Assembly (NCBI GenBank): GCA_003233115.1
Contig: QIKV01000146.1
Coordinates: 1-36,047 of the forward strand
Direction of reading: 5' to 3'
Source of the DNA: Oceanospirillales bacterium
GTDB lineage: Bacteria > Pseudomonadota > Gammaproteobacteria > Xanthomonadales > SZUA-36
DNA: 36,047 nt
A program made the position numbers and the translations under genes. Within the stretch, counting starts at the first letter, position 1; the number at the start of each line of letters is the position of its first letter. The notes under the pieces are model-generated. The model made no database searches, was not told where the DNA came from, and saw nothing but the letters and a program-made list of their open reading frames with translations. Below, one piece after another: positions 16,122 through 24,800 of this stretch.

Positions 16122-17003
16122 TTGTTGAAAAAATTCAGGGAAGCTGTTCAAAGCGATATTTTTTCGATTTCCGCAGAATTGACGCTAAGACGCGAATTTA
16201 CTGCTGCGGATGTTCATCGCCAGGTCGATGGCCTGACTGAGATCGTCGATGGCGTGCAGATAACCGATAGCCCGTGGTCGTGGGTACAGATGTCGCCGGT
16301 AGCTGCTGCAAGTCTGTTGCTGCAAAAGGGTGTTGACCCGATACCGCTGTTAACCTGCCGTGATCGCAACCGGATCGCCCTGCAAAGTGACCTGGTCGGA
16401 TTGCGCGCGCTGGGTGTGACAAGCGTATTGCTCACACGTGGCCACCGCGTGCCGAAAGACCATTATTTGCACGCGACCACCGTGTTTGACACAACTGGTC
16501 GAGAATTGGTGGCCATGGCCAGTGCCTTGAATGAAGAACCGGCAGTCGGGCCGGCTGAGCAATTTTTTATTGGTACCGGCGCACGGGCGTTCCGGCCCGG
16601 TAACAATTGGCGTGCTGAATCCCTGCATGCCAGGGCCAATGCGGGAGCACAGTTCCTGCAAACCCAGCTGTGTTTTAACACCGATACCATTCGTGCCTAC
16701 GTCGATGCTCTGGTGCGGGCAAAGCTTACCTGGAAGTACTCGGTCATGGTTTCGCTGACCCCGCTGCCGTCCACCAAAACTGCGCTATGGCTCAAGAAAA
16801 AACTGCCTGATTCCAGGATTCCGGCACGCACGCTGCAAAGGCTGGAAGATGCTGTTGATGTAGAACGCGAGGGCATAAAAATCTGCGCCGAACTGATGCA
16901 GGAAATAGCACAGATCCCCGGTGTGTCGGGCGTCAACCTGCTGGCAATGGGCAACCCCGCAGCCATACCTGCAGCCATACGCGCCTCAGGACTGCGCTCA
17001 TGA
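16122..17003 (+). CDS. Methylenetetrahydrofolate reductase-family protein (MetF-like)
   Basis: This protein of about 293 residues has the TIM-barrel pattern of the MetF family: FSISAELTLRREF with the catalytic-type glutamate near residue 19, GVQITDSPW, LLTCRDRNRIALQSDLVGLRALGVTSVLLTRGH for FAD and folate contacts, and GAQFLQTQLCFN. MetF interconverts methylene- and methyl-tetrahydrofolate. No ATG precedes the conserved region; TTG at 16122 or 16125, behind GAAGG, is the best start, so translation is probably weak. Its ATGA overlap with the next gene shows coupling. In this context it may handle one-carbon units released by the demethylases upstream. Confidence 0.75.
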   Translation: MLKKFREAVQSDIFSISAELTLRREFTAADVHRQVDGLTEIVDGVQITDSPWSWVQMSPVAAASLLLQKGVDPIPLLTCRDRNRIALQSDLVGLRALGVTSVLLTRGHRVPKDHYLHATTVFDTTGRELVAMASALNEEPAVGPAEQFFIGTGARAFRPGNNWRAESLHARANAGAQFLQTQLCFNTDTIRAYVDALVRAKLTWKYSVMVSLTPLPSTKTALWLKKKLPDSRIPARTLQRLEDAVDVEREGIKICAELMQEIAQIPGVSGVNLLAMGNPAAIPAAIRASGLRS

Positions 17004-19006
17004 GCAAGCGTGTAAGTTCTGTCAGGGAGTTGTATGAGCATGCTTTCAAGGCATACAAGGCGGGCGACTACGAGCAGGCAGAATCAATCTGCCGGCGCGC
17101 CCTACCGGCCTTTCGCAAGGATCCCAATGTTCTGTGCGTGCTCGGCGAGAGCCTGTATAAACAGCGGCAGTTGCAGGAAGCGCGAAGCTGGTTTAGCGAG
17201 GCATTGCGTGTCTACGAGGATTTCCCGCGTGCGCTGGAAGGCATGGGACTGGTGTTGATTGCGATGAAGCGGCCTGGCAAGGCAGTTGGGTTCCTGCAAA
17301 AAGCAACTGTGGCCGCACCCAAACGTTCGGATACCCATTTTGCACTTGGCCGGGCACTGTCTGCTACCGGACAGGCGATTGAAGCGGAGCAATCTTTTGC
17401 AAAAGCATTCAATCTCAATCCCACCAGGGCAGCCCTGGCCAAAGCCGCTGCAGCCCAGCGTGATGAACGTGCGGAGGAGGCCGAAGCCATTTTGCGCGGG
17501 ATTTTAAAACGGGACCCTGACAATGTAACAGCGCTGCGGCTACTGGGAAATATCGGCGTCGAAGCCAACCGTTGGGTGGCCGCGCATCGTTTACTCGGCA
17601 GGGCGGTCAAATTGGCTCCCGATTTCACCCTCGCGTGGAATGATCTGGCCAACCTGTATATGCGCGAGGAGCACTTTGACAAGGCGCTGGAATCCGTGCA
17701 GCGGGCCCTGGAACTGGATCCGGAAATGCCTTTTTCACACATTGTTCACGGCAATATCCTGGCCAAGGCCCAGCGGCACGAAGAGTCATTGCAAGCCTAC
17801 CAAAGGGCGTTGGACCTGAGCCCTTTGCACGGTGGTGCCCTGTCTGGAATGGGCCACGTGCTGAAGACCATTGGCCGCCAGCAGGAGTCTATCGAAACCT
17901 ACCGGAAGTGTATCCAGGCCCACCCGGCCCACGGCGAGGCTTACTGGAGCCTGGCCAACCTCAAAACTTTTGAATTCGATCAGCAGGAAGTTGAGGTCAT
18001 GCTGAAAATGGTGGATGAGGACGCGCTGGCGTATGAGCCCAGGGTCAATATGTTGATGTCTTTGGGCAAGCATTTTGAAAACCAGAAGGATTATGATGGT
18101 GCGTTTGCATACTACCAGCAGGGCAATGACCTGCGGCGGAGTCACGAAAACTATGATCCGGTGCAAACCGAGGTGATACACGACCGCATCATCGAAGTAT
18201 TTGACCACGATTTTCTACACGGCAGGCAGGCTTGCGGTGATCCGGATCCGGCACCGATTCTTATCGTCGGCCTGCCGCGGTCCGGTTCTACGCTGATTGA
18301 GCAAATTTTGGCCAGCCACAGCCAGGTTGAGGGTACGATGGAATTGCCCGATCTGAGCCGCATCATCCGCGATCTGAACCACCAGCGTAAGGACCGGGTG
18401 GAGTTTCCGGAAGCTGTCAGGGATATGCACGAAGACGATTTCCGCGCGCTCGGTCAGGACTATCTCAAGACCACGCAACGCTACCGCAACGGCAAGGCTT
18501 TTTTTATTGACAAGATGCCGAACAATTTCCCCTTTGTCGGTCTGTTGCACCTGATTCTGCCGAACGCCAGGGTCATCAATGCGCGCAGGCACCCGCTGGA
18601 TTCGTGCCTGGGCTCTTACCGGCAGTTATTTTTCAAGGGTCAGTCCTTTACCTATGACCTGTTTGAGCTTGGCGAGTACTACCTGCAATACCAACGCATC
18701 ATGGATCATTGGAACGACGTGCTGCCAGGCAAAGTGCTGGATGTGCACTATGAGCAGATGGTGTTGGATCAGGAAAACCAGACCCGGCGTATCCTGGAAT
18801 ACTGCGGGCTACCCTGGGAGGACCAGTGCCTGCGTTTTTATGAGACCCGGCGAGCGGTCAATACCGCCAGTTCCGAGCAGGTCCGCCAGCCGATTTATAC
18901 CAGTGCATTGAATTTCTGGCGCAACTACGAAGCCCACCTCGGTGAATTGATTGAAATCCTCGAGCCATTGCTGAAGGAACTGCCAGAAGAGGATCGCCCG
19001 CGGTAG
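17000..19006 (+). CDS. TPR-repeat protein fused to a sulfotransferase domain
   Basis: This 668-residue protein has an N-terminal half (about residues 5-330) of roughly nine tetratricopeptide repeats, with repeated A.ALELDP-type spacing, and a C-terminal sulfotransferase. PILIVGLPRSGSTLIEQILASH near residue 424 is the 5'-phosphosulfate loop for PAPS, and INARRHPLDSCLGSYRQLFF the 3'-phosphate-binding segment. No signal peptide is seen. The TPRs probably bind a protein or peptide target, as in tyrosylprotein-sulfotransferase-like fusions. The start ATG overlaps the MetF-like stop (ATGA). The target is unknown; nearby candidates are exported proteins such as the TonB receptor or the small secreted protein. 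Confidence 0.88.
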   Translation: MSKRVSSVRELYEHAFKAYKAGDYEQAESICRRALPAFRKDPNVLCVLGESLYKQRQLQEARSWFSEALRVYEDFPRALEGMGLVLIAMKRPGKAVGFLQKATVAAPKRSDTHFALGRALSATGQAIEAEQSFAKAFNLNPTRAALAKAAAAQRDERAEEAEAILRGILKRDPDNVTALRLLGNIGVEANRWVAAHRLLGRAVKLAPDFTLAWNDLANLYMREEHFDKALESVQRALELDPEMPFSHIVHGNILAKAQRHEESLQAYQRALDLSPLHGGALSGMGHVLKTIGRQQESIETYRKCIQAHPAHGEAYWSLANLKTFEFDQQEVEVMLKMVDEDALAYEPRVNMLMSLGKHFENQKDYDGAFAYYQQGNDLRRSHENYDPVQTEVIHDRIIEVFDHDFLHGRQACGDPDPAPILIVGLPRSGSTLIEQILASHSQVEGTMELPDLSRIIRDLNHQRKDRVEFPEAVRDMHEDDFRALGQDYLKTTQRYRNGKAFFIDKMPNNFPFVGLLHLILPNARVINARRHPLDSCLGSYRQLFFKGQSFTYDLFELGEYYLQYQRIMDHWNDVLPGKVLDVHYEQMVLDQENQTRRILEYCGLPWEDQCLRFYETRRAVNTASSEQVRQPIYTSALNFWRNYEAHLGELIEILEPLLKELPEEDRPR

Positions 19007-19034
19007 GGTCACTGGTCCATTCTATGAGATAGGT

Positions 19035-19058
19035 ACCATGCTGCCGCGGCAGCATGGT
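19035..19058. other. 24-bp perfect palindrome between convergent genes
   Basis: ACCATGCTGCCG is followed directly by its exact complement CGGCAGCATGGT. It lies between the stop of the TPR-sulfotransferase (19006) and the convergent stop at 19101. No T-tract follows on either side. As RNA it would form a strong stem in both directions, so a bidirectional terminator or transcript-end structure is likely; a protein site is possible. A second weaker pair, CCCCACT and AGTGGGG, follows at about 19064-19095. Confidence 0.6.
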
Positions 19059-19100
19059 GCAAGCCCCACTGATAGCGCACCCCGGAAAAGTGGGGTCCTG

Positions 19101-19649
19101 TCAGGAATTGTTCTGCGGTGGCAGGTAGTCGAAGATGAAGGTGATGCGGTCTTGTTTGCCACGGTTCATGACGCTGTGGTTACGCTGGTTGTTTATCTCA
19201 TAGGCATTGCCCACTGCAAACCGGTAGGGGCGCCCATGGATCATGAACCGCACACCGCTGTTGGTGGTAATGGGTACGTGGATTCTGTGGCTGTGAATAA
19301 AAGATGGGTGCGTGTCCCGGTGTGGGGCGATGATGCCGCCGGCTTTCAGTTTGGCCGCCATCGCACGGATGATGGTGCCTCCGGGTGGAAAAGTTTTGCC
19401 GATAATGTCGTGCATCAGCGGCACTGCGACTGCATGAAGGGGGTCCCAGGCGGGTTCCCTGGTGACCTGTAACTCCGGCCACCCCTGGCAAAAAACCAGC
19501 ACCAGCGACTGGGTGTGCTCGTGCACTGAGTAGGCTTGCTGGCGATACTGCTGTGCCTGCCACGCAGCATCATCCATTGCCAACACTGCATTGATCAATG
19601 GGGTCGAGTCAACCACTCCCAGGTCGCGCAAAGTTCCGTCAAATTCCAT
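19101..19649 (-). CDS. Aspartyl/asparaginyl beta-hydroxylase-like 2-oxoglutarate oxygenase
   Basis: This 182-residue protein has the double-stranded beta-helix ligands of Fe(II)/2OG oxygenases: H110 and D112 in APHRDTHPSF, H158 in NNQRNHSVMN, and R168 as the likely 2-oxoglutarate anchor. HSHRIHVPITTNSGVRFMIHG is typical of the AspH/PF05118-type family. These enzymes hydroxylate Asp, Asn or related residues in peptides. It is a compact stand-alone catalytic domain with no signal peptide. It converges on the TPR-sulfotransferase, another peptide-modifying enzyme, and is divergent from the TonB receptor. A link between them is inference. Confidence 0.8.
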   Translation of the reverse strand: MEFDGTLRDLGVVDSTPLINAVLAMDDAAWQAQQYRQQAYSVHEHTQSLVLVFCQGWPELQVTREPAWDPLHAVAVPLMHDIIGKTFPPGGTIIRAMAAKLKAGGIIAPHRDTHPSFIHSHRIHVPITTNSGVRFMIHGRPYRFAVGNAYEINNQRNHSVMNRGKQDRITFIFDYLPPQNNS

Positions 19650-19769
19650 CGCCGATTTCCTCGCCTGTCGTGCTGTTTTTTTGCTGCGTCAGCGTATCAC
19701 CGGGTACTGTATTTTTCGAGTGTCCGGGTAAATATGCATTGCCATCTCAAAATGGAAGTTATGCTCTAT

Positions 19770-19798
19770 TTGAAATTTACCTGATGTCACTCTATGAT
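19770..19798 (+). promoter_or_regulatory. Strong sigma70-type promoter for the TonB receptor gene
   Basis: TTGAAA (19770-19775), a 17-bp spacer and TATGAT (19793-19798) lie upstream of the receptor gene. Transcription would start near 19805, giving a leader of about 60 nt. AGGGA at 19851-19855 is the ribosome site, 8 nt before the ATG. Confidence 0.7.
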
Positions 19799-19807
19799 CA
19801 AGCCACT

Positions 19808-19841
19808 AAAGATCTGAAAAAGATATCTGATAAAGATCTGA
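19808..19841 (+). repeat. Three direct repeats in the TonB receptor leader
   Basis: AAAGATCTGA occurs at 19808-19817 and 19832-19841, with AAAGATATCTGA at 19819-19830 between them. All three lie in the proposed untranslated leader. They may bind an RNA or DNA regulator, or simply be local sequence duplication. A 22-codon frame (19784-19852) crosses them, but its ATG precedes the predicted transcription start. Confidence 0.5.
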
Positions 19842-19863
19842 GTACTGCATAGGGACCGCCAAA

Positions 19864-22314
19864 ATGTCGAAACAAAAAAACCGCGTCAAAGAACTCGTTG
19901 CTATTCACCCCAAGAACCTTTCAGTCGCCATTGCAGCAGTTCTGGCGGTGCCTGCTACCACCGCACTGGCTCAGGATCAGGATGACAGTTCCAGTGGTTT
20001 ACTTGAAGAAGTCATCGTAACGGCCACCAAGCGTGCTCAGAATCTGCAGGATATTCCACAGAGTATCCAGGCGATTTCTGCTGAAACCATAAAAATTGCT
20101 GGCATACAATCAATGGAAGATTACGTACGCTTCATTCCGAGCTTGTCAATTGTGACTGCGAACCCCGGTACGGCGGTCATTATATTTCGTGGAATTGCTG
20201 ATTCAGAGGATAGCTTCATTGCTCAATCATCCGCAGCCCTGTATCTCGATGAACAGTCGCTGACGATGAATTCCAACCCGAATCCACGCATGGTGGATAT
20301 CGAGCGGGTTGAGGCATTGAGCGGCCCACAGGGAACATTGTTTGGTGCCAGTTCACAGTCTGGTACCTTGCGTATTGTTACCAACAAACCCGATCCGTCG
20401 GCATTTGATGCCAATATCGATGTGATGCTGCGGGGCATGCAAGAAGGTGCAGGCAGTTATGACATAAGTGCCATGGCCAATATCCCGCTCAGCGACAGTT
20501 TCGCGCTGCGCGTGGTTGGTTTTACTGCCCGCGATGGTGGATTTATTGACAACGTACTGGGTACGACTCCCCGTTTTGGACTTTTCAACAACGCCGATGC
20601 TGTCAGGAAAAATATCAACAAGGTTGAATACAACGGCGGCCGGCTGACGGCAAAATGGTTTATTAATGATGATTGGAATGTTACCGCCGGCATCATATAC
20701 CAGAAAACAGATTCTGATGCCCGGCCGGAACGCGATCCGACCCTGGCCAAGGATCTGTCAGTGGTCAGGTTCCTGCCCCAATTCGAATATGACAGGCAGG
20801 ATTGGACCCAGTATGCGTTGACTGTTGAGGGTGACCTTGGGTTTGCTGATTTTGTATCCGCCACCTCTTACTTCACGCGTAACTGGGAGTACACCCAGGA
20901 TACTTCGACCGGTTACGCTGCCTATTTTGGAACTTTCTGTTATGGCGGTGCGTATTACGTTGGCCAGTACACGCAGTACTGTTTTCAGCCGGCGGGCGTA
21001 GGGAACTACTACAACGATCCTATCGGCTATCTGAAGAATACCCAGAAGAATACCAAGTTTTCCCAGGAATTCAGACTTTCACACCAGGGCGATAAAGTTG
21101 ACTGGGTCGCTGGCGTGTTTTACGAAGAGTCCACAGAGGACTGGGACTTTATTTCGCTCACGCAAGGGTTTAACGATTCACAGGGCATGGCCAACTGGCT
21201 GTCGGGCCGCCTTGGCAACATCCCAACCCGCGACCCGGAGAACACCTGGTGGTTTTCCGGTGACCGTACCACCTGGAAACAAAAAGCAATCTTCGGTGAA
21301 GGAACCATACATTTGACCGACCGTTGGGATGCCACCCTGGGTGCACGCTGGTATAACCGCACCATGGATAAAGTTTACTGGGTAGAGAATCCCCGCTACA
21401 ACCTGTCGCCCGACGGGTTTCTCCGTCCCAGCAGCGATGATAGCGGCTGGGTACCGAAAGTCAGCCTGAAGTATCAGGTCAATGATGACATCATGGTTTA
21501 CGGCCTGTATTCAGAAGGATTCCGACCGGGTGGAACCAACCGCGGTCGTGGTGATCCGTTCTTCCCGAGGCAATTTGCTAAGGACACGCTGCAGAACCGT
21601 GAACTTGGTACCAAGATGACACTGGCAAACGGTAATGTCCGGCTCAATGCCACCTATTTCAATATGATATGGAAGAATTATCAACTCGAATTGATTGACC
21701 CGAGTTTCCTTTCGTGTGGTGCTCCGAATGCCCCACCTGCACCGAACTGCAGCCAGCCCTGGCAAAAAGTGGTGTTCAACGCGGGGAACGCATCAGCCAA
21801 GGGTTTCGAGCTTCAGTTGGATGCAGCGTTGAGCAGTAACTTTACCATGGGTTTCAATGCTACCTGGCTGAGCGCAGCCCTGGATGAAGAAGTCAACGCG
21901 TTGATAACCATCCCCAAGGGCTCGCGTTTGCCCCTGTCGGCCAAGCTTAAAGGGTCTGTTTATGGCCAATATAATTGGCCAGTCGATTGGTTTGGTGGCA
22001 TGGTTAATGGTGCATACGTCAGACTTCAGTGGAGCTATACCGGTAACATGCTGAATCAGGTCTCACCATTGAAGACCCCGGACGACGGACCGGCGCCACA
22101 GCTTGTACAGCCGGCCTATAACATCGGCGATATCCGCTTTGGCGTGACCGGTGATAAATGGAGCACACAGTTGTTTGTCAGTAATGTGACCGATGAGCGT
22201 GCGGTGTTATTTGACAACCCGTTCGAGATGGATCGTTTCTGGGGCCGGGGCCGTCAAACCATTAATCGTCCCCGCGAGTACGGTATTCGCTTCATCAAAT
22301 CATTTGGGAAGTAG
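19864..22314 (+). CDS. TonB-dependent outer-membrane receptor
   Basis: This 816-residue protein has a signal peptide ending TTALAQ near residue 37, a TonB-box-like EEVIVTATKR at about residues 48-57, a plug domain (QDIPQSIQAISAETI, IERVEALSGPQGTLFGAS, GTLRIVTNKP) and a C-terminal beta-barrel rich in aromatic strands, ending RFIKSFGK. It imports a scarce nutrient across the outer membrane using TonB energy. The sequence is of the large group of receptors found in marine and sphingomonad-like bacteria, whose ligands range from siderophores to glycans and aromatic compounds. No neighbour defines the ligand. It is a single-gene transcript with its own promoter and terminator. Confidence 0.93.
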   Translation: MSKQKNRVKELVAIHPKNLSVAIAAVLAVPATTALAQDQDDSSSGLLEEVIVTATKRAQNLQDIPQSIQAISAETIKIAGIQSMEDYVRFIPSLSIVTANPGTAVIIFRGIADSEDSFIAQSSAALYLDEQSLTMNSNPNPRMVDIERVEALSGPQGTLFGASSQSGTLRIVTNKPDPSAFDANIDVMLRGMQEGAGSYDISAMANIPLSDSFALRVVGFTARDGGFIDNVLGTTPRFGLFNNADAVRKNINKVEYNGGRLTAKWFINDDWNVTAGIIYQKTDSDARPERDPTLAKDLSVVRFLPQFEYDRQDWTQYALTVEGDLGFADFVSATSYFTRNWEYTQDTSTGYAAYFGTFCYGGAYYVGQYTQYCFQPAGVGNYYNDPIGYLKNTQKNTKFSQEFRLSHQGDKVDWVAGVFYEESTEDWDFISLTQGFNDSQGMANWLSGRLGNIPTRDPENTWWFSGDRTTWKQKAIFGEGTIHLTDRWDATLGARWYNRTMDKVYWVENPRYNLSPDGFLRPSSDDSGWVPKVSLKYQVNDDIMVYGLYSEGFRPGGTNRGRGDPFFPRQFAKDTLQNRELGTKMTLANGNVRLNATYFNMIWKNYQLELIDPSFLSCGAPNAPPAPNCSQPWQKVVFNAGNASAKGFELQLDAALSSNFTMGFNATWLSAALDEEVNALITIPKGSRLPLSAKLKGSVYGQYNWPVDWFGGMVNGAYVRLQWSYTGNMLNQVSPLKTPDDGPAPQLVQPAYNIGDIRFGVTGDKWSTQLFVSNVTDERAVLFDNPFEMDRFWGRGRQTINRPREYGIRFIKSFGK

Positions 22315-22320
22315 TTGGAA

Positions 22321-22346
22321 ACGGGGCCGGATGGCCCCGTTTTTTT
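22321..22346 (+). terminator. Rho-independent terminator of the TonB receptor gene
   Basis: ACGGGGCC and GGCCCCGT form an 8-bp GC-rich stem around GGAT, followed by seven T residues. It starts 6 nt after the receptor stop and its T-tract contains the stop codon of the convergent beta-propeller gene. Orientation of the T-tract favours the receptor transcript. Confidence 0.93.
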
Positions 22347-23282
22347 ATCCACCGAAGGGCCATACTTCGAGCCCGTGCACCGCGTTGCGGATATCCATTG
22401 AAAAATTGACCCGCGTGATGTCACTGCCGGTTTCCAGGTCATAAAGGGTTACTGTCGATGGCGAAGACCCGGCTGCGATGATGGCCTCTTCTATCACGCA
22501 AAGACCGCGCCCGAACCCCTGGCGGGCTACTTTTTCATCACCCAGTTCAGTATGGGTCAGTGCTGCCGGATCATAGCGGGGAATCGGGAAGTTTTGTTCG
22601 GTGCCGTCCCGGCATACATAGCGCACATGACTGGCAGCGGTATCATTGAACAACACGCCATCCCTGAAGGGTCGTGCGTTGTGGGTTCCAGCGGGAAGTT
22701 CAAGAATTTTTGTAACGGCGTTTTTATCACCGATACGGATGATGCCGGCCGTGCGCATACCGCTGATAAATATGCCGTGCCCGTCGGCAAACACATTGTT
22801 CAGATGTAGTTCGTTGCGTGCTGTCGGCCCGTTCGCTCCGCCGGGTCCGTCCGCGGGTTGCCATTTTCCATGCCAATATGCAGCGCCCAGAAAAACTGTT
22901 GTTGTTCCAGGTCAAATGCAAGGATGCTGTCGTGGCCAGTGGATGTCAGGTACAAGTGGTTATTGAACTGGAAAATCTCGTGGCAGTGTTTCAGATAGGT
23001 GCTGCGGAATGAACGCTGGATTTTGAAATCCTGATCATAGACGAACAGTTCATCGCTGGCGGCGATGTAAATCTCACCGGCAAAAAAAGCGATGCCACGC
23101 AGGCCACGATCCCAGCCCCGGCCGGTGAAATCAATATCACTGGTATCCCAGTCCACTACCTGGTCGACACGCTGTGCAGCGAAGTTGATCAGGTAAATGC
23201 CACCATGGCTCTCGCCCTGTTGCGAACCCCGTACCACCGAAGTTGCGATCAGGGTGGGCAATTCAATTCTTCTGTCACGCAT
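22345..23282 (-). pseudogene. TIGR03032-type beta-propeller protein, broken by a frameshift
   Basis: Two minus-strand frames, 23282-22800 and one ending at 22345, together make one protein of about 310 residues. The first contains VVRGSQQGESHGGIYLI, DRGLRGIAFFAGEIYIAASDE and YLKHCHEIFQFNNHLYLTSTG, which fit the TIGR03032 beta-propeller family of unknown function. The second continues with NELHLNNVFADGHGIFISG and ends VHGLEVWPFGG. The frames meet near 22835-22844. Adding one base in the GC run there restores PAGANGPTARNELHLNN, so a single-base deletion is the simplest explanation. It may be a true pseudogene, a sequencing or assembly error, or less likely programmed frameshifting. The N-terminal start at 23282 lacks a clear ribosome site. 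Confidence 0.8.
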
Positions 23283-23324
23283 GGGTGAATTTCGCCAACT
23301 GTCGAAAAACGGCTATTCTATCGC

Positions 23325-23364
23325 ACATTGAAGTCGCACTCGTTGCGGGTGGACAATTCAATGT
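23325..23364 (+). promoter_or_regulatory. Inverted repeat around a possible promoter of the aminotransferase-agmatinase operon
   Basis: ACATTGAA (23325-23332) and TTCAATGT (23357-23364) are exact inverted arms 24 nt apart, about three helical turns centre to centre. TTGAAG at 23328 and GACAAT at 23352 with an 18-bp spacer form a modest promoter that the arms overlap. This fits regulation of the operon that begins at 23406, but the binder is unknown. Confidence 0.45.
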
Positions 23365-23405
23365 AACTGGTGGAAGCTATCCACTTATTGATTCTGAGGT
23401 GTTTT

Positions 23406-24800
23406 ATGGGTGTAGCAGAGCCGCACAAGACGGGCAATGAAACGACACGGGGCTGGCAGGACAGGGATCATCGTCACTATTTGCACCCGTTCACTGATCA
23501 CAGGGGCCTGGGCCGTAAAGGAGCCCGTGTCATTACCGCTGCCGAGGGGGTTTATATCCAGGATTCCGAAGGCAACAGAATTCTTGATGGTATGGCGGGC
23601 CTGTGGTGTGTAAACCTCGGTTATGGCCGCCGGGAACTGATTGACGCTGCCACCCGGCAGATGCAGGAACTGCCCTATTACAATAGTTTTTTTCAGACCA
23701 CGCACCCGCCGGCGATTGAGCTCGCGGCCGTGCTTGATGAAATAAGCCCGGCGCAATTCAGGCATACCTTTTTTACCGGTTCCGGCTCAGAAGCGAACGA
23801 CACGGTGATCAAGCTGGTCAGGCGCTACTGGGACCTGTCGGGTAAAACAGACAAGCAAGTCATTATTGCCCGCAACAATGCCTACCACGGCTCTACCATA
23901 GCAGCCAGCAGCCTTGGCGGCATGGACGAGATGCACAAGCAGACCGGTATTTTGTTGCCGGGGATTGAACATATTGAACAGCCTTACTATTTTGGTCTCG
24001 GCGGTGATTTGACGGAGGACGAATTCGGTTTGCAGCAGGCCTGTCTGCTGGAGGAGAAAATCCTCCAGCTCGGCGCGGAAAATGTGGCAGCGTTTATCGG
24101 TGAGCCGGTGCAGGGCGCAGGTGGTGTCATTATCCCGCCGGCCACTTACTGGCCGGAAATCCAGCGCATTTGCAGGCAATACAATATTCTACTTATCGCA
24201 GATGAAGTGATCACTGGATTCGGCAGGCTAGGGGAGTGGTTCGGCTCAACACTTATGGGGATCGAACCGGACCTGATGCCATTTGCCAAGGGGGTAACCT
24301 CCGGCTACCTGCCATTGGGCGGGGTGCTGGTTGCTGAACGGATCGCCGAGGTGGTGATTGCCAGGGGCGGTGAATTCGCGCACGGTTATACCTATTCCGG
24401 GCACCCGGTGGCCTGCGCCGTGGCGCTGGCCAATATCCGTATCCTGCGCGATGAGGCCATCATTGAGCGGGTCCGGGATGATAGCGGGCCGTATTTCAAG
24501 CAACGCTGGGCCGGCCTGGCCGATCATCCGCTGGTCGGTGAAGCGCGCAGCATTGGCCTGGTCGGCGCGATTGAACTGGTGGCCGCTAAAACCAGCAGGG
24601 AACGTTTTGCAAAAGATGTCGGTGTCGGCTCGTTATGCCGCGACTTCTGCTTTGCCAATGGCCTGGTGATGCGCGCGGTGGGCGATACCATGATCGTTTC
24701 CCCGCCGCTGGTGATGGCGCATGCCCACATTGATGAACTGGTCGACAAAGCCTGGCTGTGCCTGGACCTGACTGCAGAACACCTTGGTATTTCCAAATGA
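23406..24800 (+). CDS. spuC: Class III omega-aminotransferase, putrescine-pyruvate type
   Basis: This 464-residue protein is a class III PLP aminotransferase. FFTGSGSEANDTVIKLVRRY near residue 122 is the phosphate loop, LLIADEVITGFGR holds D266, and MPFAKGVTSGYLPLGG has the Schiff-base lysine K295. HPFTDH near the N-terminus and the DGMAGLWCVNLGYGR motif are typical of the SpuC/omega-amine:pyruvate group, which converts putrescine to 4-aminobutanal. I chose the ATG at 23406, preceded by GAGGTG; the frame opens earlier at 23370 without support. Its stop overlaps the agmatinase start by 4 nt. Substrate assignment to putrescine rests on that neighbour; other terminal amines are possible. Confidence 0.85.
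   Translation: MGVAEPHKTGNETTRGWQDRDHRHYLHPFTDHRGLGRKGARVITAAEGVYIQDSEGNRILDGMAGLWCVNLGYGRRELIDAATRQMQELPYYNSFFQTTHPPAIELAAVLDEISPAQFRHTFFTGSGSEANDTVIKLVRRYWDLSGKTDKQVIIARNNAYHGSTIAASSLGGMDEMHKQTGILLPGIEHIEQPYYFGLGGDLTEDEFGLQQACLLEEKILQLGAENVAAFIGEPVQGAGGVIIPPATYWPEIQRICRQYNILLIADEVITGFGRLGEWFGSTLMGIEPDLMPFAKGVTSGYLPLGGVLVAERIAEVVIARGGEFAHGYTYSGHPVACAVALANIRILRDEAIIERVRDDSGPYFKQRWAGLADHPLVGEARSIGLVGAIELVAAKTSRERFAKDVGVGSLCRDFCFANGLVMRAVGDTMIVSPPLVMAHAHIDELVDKAWLCLDLTAEHLGISK

Noticed and set aside
19784-19852. 22-codon upstream ORF before the TonB receptor
   Set aside because: Its ATG lies upstream of the transcription start predicted from the TTGAAA-N17-TATGAT promoter, and no ribosome site precedes it.
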